Below, one piece after another: positions 9,016 to 16,913 of a stretch of 64,000 nucleotides of DNA. Both the position numbers and the translations under genes were made by a program. Position 1 is the stretch's first letter. Every line of letters begins with the position of its first letter. Origin of the DNA: Nocardia sp. CDC159 (lineage in GTDB: Bacteria; Actinomycetota; Actinomycetes; Mycobacteriales; Mycobacteriaceae); contig NZ_JAMRXH010000004.1 in the NCBI RefSeq assembly GCF_023740735.1, positions 248,001-312,000 of the forward strand, written 5' to 3'. A model generated the notes under the pieces. It searched no databases, was not told the origin of the DNA, and worked only from the letters and a program-made list of their open reading frames with translations.

Positions 9016-10155
9016 TCAATCCCATTCGTAGGTTCCGGCGAGCAGCGCCTCGAGGCTCGCGCGGTGCATGACGTAGTTGTCGCGGTCGGCGGTGTCGGAG
9101 TCCTCGCCGAAGTGGATCATGCGGCGTTTGACCCGGGCCATCACGATGCCGTGGCGCAGCGCGGCGTAGACGATGTACCAGTCCAGCTCGCGCAGCGTAT
9201 GTCCGGTCAGACTCTCGTAGTGCGACACCACCTCCGCGCGGCGCAGATAATCGGGCAGGCCCGGCTGGTGGAACTGGGTCGCGATGTCCTGGAAGAAGCG
9301 GTGGATGAAGATCAGCCACGCCACGTCCAGCTCGCGTGGCCCCAAAGCCGCCATCTCCCAATCCAATACGGCGACCGGATCGAAACCGTTGTAGATGATG
9401 TTGCCCGGCCGGGAGTCACCCCAGCTGAGCACGTCCGGTCCCGGATCGGCGGGGAAGTTCTGCTCGAGCCAATCGAAGGTGCGCTCCAGCAACGGGATTC
9501 GGTAGCCGTCGGCGCCCAGCGCCCAGTCGTACCAGCCCCGGTACCACTCGAGGTGGCGCCGCAGCGAGGACCCCTCGACAGCCCCCAGCATGGGGAACTT
9601 CGCCGCCGCATCGGGAATGGCGTGGATCCGGGCGATCACATCGACGGTGTTGCGGGTCAGCCGCAGTCGCTCCTCGGGGGTGGCGTCGAACAGCCAGCCG
9701 ACGAACACGTACGGCGGATTGTCCTCCGGAATTCGCCCATCCACCCGACCCATCACGAAAAACGGTGCGCCGAGCACGGATTCGTCGGTTTCCAGCCAGT
9801 GCAGCGGCGGGACCGGAACGTCGGAATGCGCCGCGACCCCGGCCATCACCTGGTACTGCGTGATCAGGTCGTAGTTCTCGAAGATGGGCATGGCACCGGC
9901 CTCCGGCGGCATGCGCACCACGTACGAACCGGTCGCGGTGCGGCCGTTCCGCTGCCACGACGCGTCGAACAGCACCGAGCCGCTGGACATTCCGGCCGAC
10001 TGCGGGCGGGTGATGCCGGTGATCTTCGGTGTGCCGTCGGCCCCGACCCTCCCGGCCAGCCAGCGCGACAATCGCTCGGCGAGGTCGTCGAGATCGCGGG
10101 CGCTGATCGTCAGCTCGTACCGATCCCCGGGGTCACGGTCGGGATCGACCGTCAT
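9016..10155 (-). CDS. aminoglycoside-phosphotransferase-family (APH) kinase-like protein
   Basis: A 379-residue protein of the APH/choline-kinase fold. The catalytic loop reads LSWGDSRPGNIIY, with the usual His replaced by Trp before GD, and the metal-binding VLDWEMAALGPRELDVAWL follows, as in the ACAD10/11-like branch. N-terminal helices and a Gly-rich SAGMSSGS loop precede them. In actinobacteria this branch sits near fatty-acid or sterol genes rather than antibiotic resistance genes. ATG 10155 has AGGAGG eight bases upstream. It is first in a two-gene minus-strand operon and divergent from the second DoxX-like gene. Confidence 0.82.
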   Translation of the reverse strand: MTVDPDRDPGDRYELTISARDLDDLAERLSRWLAGRVGADGTPKITGITRPQSAGMSSGSVLFDASWQRNGRTATGSYVVRMPPEAGAMPIFENYDLITQYQVMAGVAAHSDVPVPPLHWLETDESVLGAPFFVMGRVDGRIPEDNPPYVFVGWLFDATPEERLRLTRNTVDVIARIHAIPDAAAKFPMLGAVEGSSLRRHLEWYRGWYDWALGADGYRIPLLERTFDWLEQNFPADPGPDVLSWGDSRPGNIIYNGFDPVAVLDWEMAALGPRELDVAWLIFIHRFFQDIATQFHQPGLPDYLRRAEVVSHYESLTGHTLRELDWYIVYAALRHGIVMARVKRRMIHFGEDSDTADRDNYVMHRASLEALLAGTYEWD

Positions 10156-10301
10156 GATCTGCCCTCCTGAACAATGGAAAATGGTGCATGGAAGGTAACG
10201 TGTTGCAATCAGTGTGCGGAGCGGAATCTGCGAGCCAATACGTTCAGTACCGGTGACTGGGACGGGACTTGCCGGGCGGGGTGTGGCCAGTACGAGTGAA
10301 A

Positions 10302-10439
10302 ATGCTGGGGGCGGTACGTAAGTCCTACGGCGTAGCGGGAATTCAGGGTGATATTCAGGAATTTCCCGGAGTCGGGTGTAAGCCGGGTTTCCGTAGTTTT
10401 CATTCGTCGACTTTCACTGTGAAGAGGGGACGAATGTGA
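10302..10439 (+). CDS. possible 45-codon leader ORF coupled to the second DoxX-like gene
   Basis: An ATG frame of 45 codons ends at TGA 10437-10439, overlapping the GTG (10436) of the DoxX-like gene in the arrangement typical of translational coupling. The product begins MLGAVRKSYG and is basic, with no recognised family. There is no convincing ribosome-binding site, and the frame may simply be open by chance. The 280-base gap between the divergent genes otherwise holds no recognisable feature except the GTGAAAATGCT element that contains this start. Confidence 0.2.
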   Translation: MLGAVRKSYGVAGIQGDIQEFPGVGCKPGFRSFHSSTFTVKRGRM

Positions 10440-11803
10440 GCGCTGTCGCCGCGGTGTCGGAATCTGTACCAGCGGATGTCAAGACACCGGAACGGGTGGG
10501 CTGGAATCCGTTGACCCGAGTCGCCTTCCGATTCTGCCTACTGTATTTCGGCCTGTTCTGCCTGGTCTATCCGCAGCCGGTGAACGTATTCCTCGGCCCG
10601 GCATTGAAGTGGGTGCCCGAGGCCATTCAGTTCCAGACGGACATGCTGGAATCGCCGCTGCGCTGGGTGGGGAAGGCCGTCTTCGGGGTCGAGGCCGAGT
10701 TGCATGCCACCGGAAGCGGTGATCAGACGATCTTCTGGGTGCAGCTGTTCTGTCTGCTCGTGATCGCCCTGACCGGAACGCTGCTCTGGTCGGTGGTGAG
10801 CCGCCGCCGCGAGCATCGGCGCCTGGCGGGTTGGTTTCTGCTGTTCATCCGGCTGTGTGTGGCCGGGCAGATGTTCTTCTACGGTTTCGCCAAGCTGATT
10901 CCCGTGCAGATGTGGATGCCGGGATTGGCCACACTGCTCGAGCCGTACGGAAATCTCACGCCGATGGCCGTGCTGTGGAATCAGGTCGGCGGTTCACCCA
11001 GCTATCAGATACTGCTCGGTGCGGCCGAGGTCGGGGCCGGTGTGCTGCTGTTCATTCCGAGAACCGCGCTGGCCGGGGCGATGCTGAGCACGATCGCCAT
11101 GGCGCAGGTCTTCGTGCTGGATATGAATTTCGATGTGCCGGTGAAGATCCTGTCCGGCCATCTGATGCTGATGGGCTTCATTCTCATGGCCCCCGAGGCG
11201 CGTCGGCTCATGGACCTGCTGGTGCTGAACCGCACGGCATCACCGTCGACCGCTCCGTACCCGTTCCGCACCAGCCGATCTCGCTGGCTCGCGGCCGCGG
11301 TTCAGGTCCTGCTCGGCGTCTGGGTGGGTGCGGGATGTTTGAACGAGAGCCTGGCCCTCTACCGAGAGGAAGGCTCCGCCCGCCCCAAGCCACCGCTCTA
11401 CGGTATCTGGACGGTGCAGGAGTTCACCCGCGACGGCCAGCTCGTGCCGCCGCTGCTGTCCGATGAAACCCGCTGGCAGCGAGTGGTTTTCGACGCACCG
11501 GAAATTATGGAGTTTCAGCGCATGGACGGCACGTTCGCACCCGTCCAGGTCCGGGTCGACACCCAGGCCCGCCGCCTGGATCTGCGGCAGGCGCCCGGCC
11601 CCGCGCCGTTCCGCCCCACCCCGGCGCAGATGCCGGATATCCGCGGATCGTTCACCTACGACCAGCCGTCCGCGGATCGGCTGCGGTTGGACGGCGACCT
11701 CGACGGCCACCCCGTCGTCATCACCTTCACCCGCCTCGACCCCGACACCCTGCCGCAGCGCAGTCACCCGTTCTCCTGGGTGATGGACCATCCCAACTTC
11801 TGA
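10436..11803 (+). CDS. DoxX-like membrane protein with extracytoplasmic C-terminal domain (paralogue 2)
   Basis: A 455-residue homologue of the protein at 6532-7881 with the same plan. It has a short cytoplasmic N-terminus, DoxX/MauE-like helices with FYGFAKLIPVQMW and LDMNFDVPVKILSGHL, then a soluble domain opening YGIWTVQEFTRDG. Both copies keep ATGSGD before the second membrane segment, so they arose by duplication. GTG 10436 is preceded by a purine-rich GAAGAGGGGA. Function is not known. It converges on the hydrolase gene at 11805 with one base between stops. Confidence 0.75.
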   Translation: MSAVAAVSESVPADVKTPERVGWNPLTRVAFRFCLLYFGLFCLVYPQPVNVFLGPALKWVPEAIQFQTDMLESPLRWVGKAVFGVEAELHATGSGDQTIFWVQLFCLLVIALTGTLLWSVVSRRREHRRLAGWFLLFIRLCVAGQMFFYGFAKLIPVQMWMPGLATLLEPYGNLTPMAVLWNQVGGSPSYQILLGAAEVGAGVLLFIPRTALAGAMLSTIAMAQVFVLDMNFDVPVKILSGHLMLMGFILMAPEARRLMDLLVLNRTASPSTAPYPFRTSRSRWLAAAVQVLLGVWVGAGCLNESLALYREEGSARPKPPLYGIWTVQEFTRDGQLVPPLLSDETRWQRVVFDAPEIMEFQRMDGTFAPVQVRVDTQARRLDLRQAPGPAPFRPTPAQMPDIRGSFTYDQPSADRLRLDGDLDGHPVVITFTRLDPDTLPQRSHPFSWVMDHPNF

Positions 11804-11804
11804 C

Positions 11805-12770
11805 TCAGCGTGCCTCGGACCCGATCTGGTTGGCCCAGTTCGGGTTCGGGGCGTAGAACTCGCCCGATCCGGGGGTGAAGGCCGCCCGCGCCACGGCGCG
11901 GTCCTGCAACCGGCCCGCCAACCAGGCCGTCGGATAGCCCAGATAGCCGTAGACCCCGGTGGTGCAGGGCTTGGAGGCCGCGGCGCAATCGGGCTGGCCC
12001 TGAATGTCGTTGTGATTCGGGCCGATCAGCGTTCCCCACGCCTTGGTCACCGATGCCGGGACCGCCTCGTAGTAGTCGCGATTGGACTGCAGGCCCGAGG
12101 ACAGTCCGGACAGCCGCTGCGAGGGCGAGATCAGCGCATCGCTGGAGCCGTTGACGAAGAGCACCGAGCCCGAACGCAATCGGCCGGTATCGGCGCACCG
12201 GCGACCGTTCGAGCAGAAGGTCTGCGCGGGAATCTCCACGGCGACGGCCGTTTCGATGAGTCCGCCGGACGCGATCATGGCGTTGACCACACCGGTCGCA
12301 CCCTGGGAATGTCCCATCGCGCCGACGGCCGCGGTATTCAGTCTGCCGTGGAACACGCTCGCCGGATCATCGGCCTGGGAGATGAGATACCGTGCCGCCG
12401 CGACGATATCGGCCCCGTCGCCGGTGTTCTGATTCTCCGTCGCCACCACCACGAACCCCCACGACGCGAGATGCCGCAGCAGATGGTCGTATTGGCGCGG
12501 AACAGCCGAGGTGCCATTGCCCCAGGTGATGATCGGATGCCGCACCCCGTGCGCGCCGAGATCGGCCGGATACCAGACGTCGTAGGCGGCGCCGGTGGAA
12601 TCGCAACAGCCGAAAGCCTCCTGCGTGCGCACCGCCCACGGGCCGGGCTGCAGATACTCCGCCTCGATCGCGCCCGCCGGATGGTACGGCCCGTCGGCGG
12701 AGGCGGCCGGTGCGCACCCGAGTGCCAGGGTCGTCAGCGCCACCAGGATCCACACCGCGGCTCGTCGCAT
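11805..12770 (-). CDS. secreted alpha/beta hydrolase (chlorophyllase/dienelactone-hydrolase type)
   Basis: A 321-residue exported hydrolase. A cleavable signal peptide runs to about residue 25, ending near PAASA; a Cys in LALGC makes a lipoprotein anchor possible, though that lipobox is atypical. The serine nucleophile is in GHSQGA, an Asp lies in VNGSSDALI, and a late GPNHNDI supplies the probable catalytic His. Extra cysteines suggest disulfides, as expected outside the cell. The fold resembles platelet-activating-factor-acetylhydrolase or cutinase-like esterases; the substrate is unknown. ATG 12770 is the start. It is divergent from the PPOX gene, with 81 bases between. Confidence 0.75.
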   Translation of the reverse strand: MRRAAVWILVALTTLALGCAPAASADGPYHPAGAIEAEYLQPGPWAVRTQEAFGCCDSTGAAYDVWYPADLGAHGVRHPIITWGNGTSAVPRQYDHLLRHLASWGFVVVATENQNTGDGADIVAAARYLISQADDPASVFHGRLNTAAVGAMGHSQGATGVVNAMIASGGLIETAVAVEIPAQTFCSNGRRCADTGRLRSGSVLFVNGSSDALISPSQRLSGLSSGLQSNRDYYEAVPASVTKAWGTLIGPNHNDIQGQPDCAAASKPCTTGVYGYLGYPTAWLAGRLQDRAVARAAFTPGSGEFYAPNPNWANQIGSEAR

Positions 12771-12851
12771 AGTCGCAGCATAGAAGCAGACCTTCCGGTA
12801 CGGACACCGGTCGCGGGAATTCGAGATCCGCCGGTCGGGTTCGCCTCCCAT

Positions 12852-13259
12852 GTGACGGTCACTCTTTCGGACGAACTGAAGAAGTATCTCGACGACGGCA
12901 AACCCTTCGCCACCGTGGCCACCATCGGCCGCGACGGACAGCCGCACCTCACGGTCGTCTGGCTCGAGCGCGATGGCGAGGAGCTGGTCTTCTCCACCAC
13001 CGTGACCCGGCAGATGTACAGGAATCTGCTGCGCGATCCGCGCATCACGGTGCTGGTGAATCCGCCGGACAACCCGTACGCGTATGCCTCGATTCGCGGG
13101 CTCGCGACGATCACACCGGATCCGGAGCGCGAGCTGCCGGATCGGCTGTCCTTCAAATACAACGGCAAGCCCTACGCCGAGTTCAATCCGGCCTCGGTCG
13201 ACGACGCCGATCGGGTGATCGTCCGCGTCACCCCGGCCAAGGTGCTCGGCCGACTGTAG
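12852..13259 (+). CDS. PPOX-class F420/FMN-dependent oxidoreductase
   Basis: A 135-residue split-barrel flavin or F420 enzyme. It opens LSDELKKYLDDGKPFATVATIGRDGQ, broken here by family-typical variation, followed by HLTVVWLE, a TRQMYRNLLRDPR helix and the PYAYASIRG strand. All are typical of the TIGR03618 group, which reduces small-molecule substrates with F420H2 in mycobacteria and nocardiae. The physiological substrate is unknown. GTG 12852 is the natural family start; there is no strong ribosome-binding site. The gene ends 20 bases before a truncated enoyl-CoA hydratase remnant. Confidence 0.8.
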   Translation: MTVTLSDELKKYLDDGKPFATVATIGRDGQPHLTVVWLERDGEELVFSTTVTRQMYRNLLRDPRITVLVNPPDNPYAYASIRGLATITPDPERELPDRLSFKYNGKPYAEFNPASVDDADRVIVRVTPAKVLGRL

Positions 13260-13279
13260 TTCCACCCAGCGGGCGCATC

Positions 13280-13429
13280 GTGCGGTCGGTGTTGTGGCAC
13301 AACCTCGACACACCCAGCATGGGCGCGGCCATCGCGCTGGAGAACCGCGATCAGGACCTGGCCAACCGGGACCCGAAGGTGCGGGCGTACCTGGAGTCCT
13401 ATGCGAATCGCCGCCGGGGCGGGTCGTAG
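13280..13429 (+). pseudogene. C-terminal stump of an enoyl-CoA hydratase
   Basis: The frame beginning at 13280 reads through WHNLDTPSMGAAIALENRDQ and then a short charged tail before TAG 13427-13429. This is the usual end of crotonase-family enoyl-CoA hydratases, in which the last helix carries AxALENRxQ. Nothing upstream encodes the oxyanion-hole or catalytic region; the PPOX gene ends there instead. I read it as the 3' remnant of a gene lost by deletion at the edge of the accessory insert. The match is from memory of the family. Confidence 0.55.
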
Positions 13430-13432
13430 GCT
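13427..13432 (+). promoter_or_regulatory. candidate -10 element for leaderless cysG
   Basis: TAGGCT fits TANNNT and is followed by exactly 8 bases before the GTG of cysG at 13441. No ribosome-binding site lies in between. The same spacing is seen before efpA, proS and yaaA. Confidence 0.4.
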
Positions 13433-13440
13433 CGAACCTT

Positions 13441-14703
13441 GTGCCGTACCACCCAGAAGACTCCCATGCCGGTGACCCGAACTACTTGGTCGGGCTCGAT
13501 CTCGCGGGCCGCCGCGTGGTCGTGGTGGGCGGCGGCACGGTCGCCCAGCGCCGCCTCGGCCTGCTGATCGCCTCCGGCGCCCAGGTGCACGTGGTCAGCC
13601 GCGAGGTCACTCCGGCGGTCGAGGGGATGGCCACGGCCGGGCAGATCACCCTGGATCTGCGCGACTACGCCGACGGCGATCTGGACGGGGCCTGGTACGC
13701 GATGGCGTGCACCGACGAGCCCGAGACCAATGCGGCCGTCGTCGCGGAGGCCACCCGTCGGCGCATCTTCTGCGTGCGCGCGGACAACGCCCGTCTCGGG
13801 ACGGCCGTCACGCCCGCGACCGCGCGCTACGAGGGGTTGACCCTGGGCGTGCTCGCGAGCGGTCGACATCGCCGCTCGGCCGCGGTGCGCACGGCGCTGC
13901 TGGAGGCATTGCAGTCCGGGGTCGTGGCCGAGGATGCCGAGCCGATGGCCGCCGGGGTGGCGCTGATCGGCGGCGGGCCCGGCGATCCGGATCTGATCAC
14001 CGTGCGCGGGCGACGGCTGCTGGCGCGGGCGAATCTCGTTGTCGCCGACCGGCTCGCGCCGCCGGAACTGCTCGCGGAGCTCTCGCCCGAGGTCGAGGTG
14101 ATCGATGCGGCCAAGATCCCCTACGGGCGGGCCATGGCCCAGGACGCGATCAATACCGCGCTGATCGAGGGCGCCAAGGCCGGGAAGTTCGTGGTGCGGC
14201 TCAAGGGCGGGGATCCGTACGTCTTCGGGCGCGGCTACGAGGAGCTCGAGGCGTGCGTGGCGGCCGGGGTGCCGGTGACGGTGGTACCCGGGGTGACCAG
14301 TGCGATCTCGGTGCCGGCCCTGGCCGGGATCCCGGTGACGCATCGCGGGGTCACCCACGAATTCGTGGTGGTCAGCGGGCATGTCGCGCCGGATCATCCG
14401 GATTCGCTGGTCGACTGGCCCGCCCTGGCCCGGTTGCGCGGGACCATCGTGCTGCTGATGGCCGTGGAGCGGATCGAACAGTTCGCCGCGGCGCTGCTGG
14501 CGGGCGGGCGACCGGCCCAGACCCCGGTGACGGTGATCCAGGAGGGCAGTCTGCGCACCCAGCGGGTGCTCCGCGCGGATCTGGCGACGGTCGCCGAACG
14601 CGTTCGCGCCGGAGGCATCCGCCCGCCCGCCATCGTCGTCATCGGCCCGACCGCCGGATTCACCGCCGCCACCGCCGAAGACGGGGCGCCAGGCCGGGCA
14701 TGA
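13441..14703 (+). CDS. cysG: siroheme synthase / uroporphyrinogen-III C-methyltransferase
   Basis: A 420-residue two-domain enzyme linking uroporphyrinogen III to siroheme and the corrin pathway. The N-terminal Met8-like domain (about 1-155) has the Rossmann loop VVVGGGTVAQRR and a CTDEPETN segment, for NAD-dependent dehydrogenation of precorrin-2. The C-terminal SUMT domain has IGGGPGDPDLITVRG, VVRLKGGDPYVFGRGYEE and VVPGVTSA for two SAM-dependent methylations. Length is close to the mycobacterial protein (about 405). GTG 13441 has no ribosome-binding site but has a -10 element 8 bases upstream. It supplies precorrin-2 to the cobalamin genes at the left of the window. Confidence 0.93.
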   Translation: MPYHPEDSHAGDPNYLVGLDLAGRRVVVVGGGTVAQRRLGLLIASGAQVHVVSREVTPAVEGMATAGQITLDLRDYADGDLDGAWYAMACTDEPETNAAVVAEATRRRIFCVRADNARLGTAVTPATARYEGLTLGVLASGRHRRSAAVRTALLEALQSGVVAEDAEPMAAGVALIGGGPGDPDLITVRGRRLLARANLVVADRLAPPELLAELSPEVEVIDAAKIPYGRAMAQDAINTALIEGAKAGKFVVRLKGGDPYVFGRGYEELEACVAAGVPVTVVPGVTSAISVPALAGIPVTHRGVTHEFVVVSGHVAPDHPDSLVDWPALARLRGTIVLLMAVERIEQFAAALLAGGRPAQTPVTVIQEGSLRTQRVLRADLATVAERVRAGGIRPPAIVVIGPTAGFTAATAEDGAPGRA

Positions 14704-14744
14704 GCGCCGCCCCGCGCGCGGCGGGGCGGGGTGCGGGTATCCGA

Positions 14745-14760
14745 TACAGTGAGTCACTGT
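14745..14760 (+). promoter_or_regulatory. efpA leaderless promoter overlapped by a 15-bp perfect palindrome
   Basis: TACAGT at 14745-14750 fits a -10 element and ends 8 bases before the GTG at 14759. ACAGTGA-G-TCACTGT (14746-14760) is a perfect 7-bp inverted repeat that covers this -10, the predicted transcription start and the first two bases of the start codon. A repressor bound here would block initiation directly. No regulator gene is adjacent. Confidence 0.55.
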
Positions 14761-16243
14761 GCTCGATAACCCCGCTGCGACGACGCATTATCCGGTGACC
14801 AAGCGGGCCTTCGGGCTGCCGATTCTGGTCCTCAGCGGGTTACAGCTGATGGTGATCCTGGACGGCACCATCGTGATTCTCGCGCTGCCGCGGCTGCAGG
14901 AGCAGATGGGCCTGTCCAGCTCCGGCAGCGCGTGGACGGTGACCGCCTACGGTCTGACCTTCGCCGGTCTGATGCTGCTGGGCGGACGCCTGGGTGATCT
15001 GTTCGGCCGCAAACGCATGCTGATCATCGGCGTATCGCTGTTCACCCTCGCGTCGCTGGCCTGCGGTCTGGCCCAGAACGAGGCGATGCTGATCGCCGCG
15101 CGCGCGGTGCAGGGCAGCGGGGCGGCGATCGCCGCGCCGTCGGCGATGGCGCTGGTGGTGAGCACGTACGCGCCGGGGCCGGTGCGCAATCGGGCCATCG
15201 CCATCTTCGGTTCGATGGCCGGGGTGGGTTCGGTCGGCGGTCTGGTGATCGGCGGGGCGCTGACCCAATTGGATTGGCGGCTGATCTTCTGGATCAACGT
15301 GCCGATCGGTGCGCTGATTCTGCTCGGGGCGATCTACAAGCTGCGCGACACCTCGCATCACCGGCTTGCGCTGGATGTGCGCGGGTCGGTGCTGGGCACG
15401 CTGGCCTGCGTGGCGATCGTGTTCGGCGCGACCGAGGGGCCCGAAATGGGCTGGGGCAGTCCGTGGATCATCGGTTCGCTGGTCGCCGGGGTGATCCTGC
15501 TGATCGCCTTCGTGCTCGCGGAACGGTCGGCGGAGAATCCGGTATTGCCGCTGTCGCTGTTCGAGGATCGCGATCGCGTGGTGACGTTCGTGGCGCTGCT
15601 GCTCGGTTCGGGCGTGCTCGGGGCGATGACGTACTTCGTCGCGCAGTTCCTGCAGAACGTCATCGGGTACAGCCCGCTGGTGGCGGGCCTGGCGTCGATT
15701 CCGTTCACGCTGGGCGCGGGCATCGGCACGGCCGTCGCGTCCAAGGGCGCGATGTACATCCGTCCACGCTGGCTGCTGCTGTTGGCGGCGGTCTTCCTGT
15801 CGGTGGCCGGACTATACGGCTCCACGCTGGACGGCAGCGTGCACTACTTCCCGACCCTGCTGATCCTGTTGACCGGAGCGGGCCTGGGCGTCGGCATCGT
15901 GATCGTGATCGCCCCCCTGTGCCTGCTGGTGGGAGTGCCCGTCTCCGACGTCGGCCCGCTGTCGGCGATCGGTCAGATGATCTTCAATCTCGGGACGCCC
16001 CTCGCGGTCGGCATTCTCAGCCCTGTCGCGGCCTCCCGCACCCTCGCCCTCGGCGGCCGCACCGGCCGTGCCGCGGATATGTCCCCCACCGAGATCGCCG
16101 CCCTCGGAAGCGGTTACACGCTGGTCCTGTTCGTCTGCGGCATCGGCTCGATCATCGTGGGCCTGATCGCCCTCGCCCTGCGCTACACGCCGCAGGAACT
16201 GGTCGAGGCCCAGCACGCCGAACAGGTGGCGCAGCAGAGCTGA
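14759..16243 (+). CDS. efpA: EfpA-type drug/lipid efflux transporter (MFS, DHA2)
   Basis: A 494-residue, 14-segment major facilitator of the QacA/EfpA group in the inner membrane. It shows GLQLMVILDGTIVILALPRL (motif D1 region), GGRLGDLFGRKRML (motif A) and the antiporter-type GSMAGVGSVGGLVIGG (motif C). In M. tuberculosis EfpA is implicated in lipid handling and drug tolerance and lies at the same place between cysG and proS; here proS has been displaced by about 19.6 kb. GTG 14759 appears leaderless, and a perfect palindrome overlaps its promoter. The gene converges on the Clp-N gene with a 14-base gap and no terminator. Confidence 0.9.
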   Translation: MLDNPAATTHYPVTKRAFGLPILVLSGLQLMVILDGTIVILALPRLQEQMGLSSSGSAWTVTAYGLTFAGLMLLGGRLGDLFGRKRMLIIGVSLFTLASLACGLAQNEAMLIAARAVQGSGAAIAAPSAMALVVSTYAPGPVRNRAIAIFGSMAGVGSVGGLVIGGALTQLDWRLIFWINVPIGALILLGAIYKLRDTSHHRLALDVRGSVLGTLACVAIVFGATEGPEMGWGSPWIIGSLVAGVILLIAFVLAERSAENPVLPLSLFEDRDRVVTFVALLLGSGVLGAMTYFVAQFLQNVIGYSPLVAGLASIPFTLGAGIGTAVASKGAMYIRPRWLLLLAAVFLSVAGLYGSTLDGSVHYFPTLLILLTGAGLGVGIVIVIAPLCLLVGVPVSDVGPLSAIGQMIFNLGTPLAVGILSPVAASRTLALGGRTGRAADMSPTEIAALGSGYTLVLFVCGIGSIIVGLIALALRYTPQELVEAQHAEQVAQQS

Positions 16244-16257
16244 CCCGCACGGCGCGA

Positions 16258-16860
16258 TCAGCCCGCCGCGGGCGGTTGTTCGCCGAGTTTGCGGGTGATG
16301 AACTGCCGCAGCCGGTCGACCTCCCGCCGCAGCAGCGCATTCTCCGCCTCGAGTGAACCGATGACCGCCCGTGCCGCCGCGGGTGAATCGAATGCATCGG
16401 TCGGCTTCGACGGCGGGGTCTGCTCGGTGGCCATGCTTCGGATGCGGGTGCGCATGGTCGCCAGCTCGGCGCCGCATCGGGTCAGCACCCGGGTGGCCGC
16501 GCCCTCGGGCTCTCGGATCAGGGCGAGCAGGATGTGTTCGGTGCCGATGTGGCTGTGGCCCAGCGCCATCGCCTCACGCAGGGACAGTTCCAATACCGAC
16601 TTGGCGTGAGCCGTGAACGGAATATGCCCCGCCGACGCGTCGTCGGAGTCCACGCTGCCGACCTGTTCGGCCACGTCGGCCCGGATCCGCTCCGGTTCGA
16701 TGCCGCACGACCGAAGTGCCCGAACGGCCACGCTGTTCTCGTCGTACAGCACGCCGAGCAGGAGGTGTTCCGTGCCGATGTAGTCGTGCCCGCGGGCACG
16801 TGCCTCCTCCTGGGCGAGGATCACAATCCGGCGGGCCTGATCGGTGAAGCGCTCGAACAC
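16258..16860 (-). CDS. ClpC-type double Clp-N domain protein without AAA+ modules
   Basis: A 200-residue protein made of two Clp repeat (Clp_N) motifs. One spans about 1-65 with GHDYIGTEHLLLGVL; the second spans about 75-140 with GHSHIGTEHILLALIREPEG. A helical C-terminal tail rich in Glu, Leu and Arg follows. The ATPase domains of ClpC are absent. Free Clp-N proteins of this kind (ClpC2-like in mycobacteria) may bind phospho-arginine substrates or act as adaptors or decoys for ClpC1. GTG 16860 fits the family start. Whether it binds ClpC1 or cyclic peptide antibiotics cannot be told from sequence. Confidence 0.85.
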   Translation of the reverse strand: MFERFTDQARRIVILAQEEARARGHDYIGTEHLLLGVLYDENSVAVRALRSCGIEPERIRADVAEQVGSVDSDDASAGHIPFTAHAKSVLELSLREAMALGHSHIGTEHILLALIREPEGAATRVLTRCGAELATMRTRIRSMATEQTPPSKPTDAFDSPAAARAVIGSLEAENALLRREVDRLRQFITRKLGEQPPAAG

Positions 16861-16913
16861 CCTCTCATTGTGCGCCGATTTTCCTGGGAGACTTCGCCCT
16901 TCGGCGCGATGCG

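Noticed and set aside
10209..10403. 64-codon minus-strand frame in the intergenic gap
   Set aside because: No ribosome-binding site and no family resemblance. It overlaps the likely promoter region of the DoxX-like gene.
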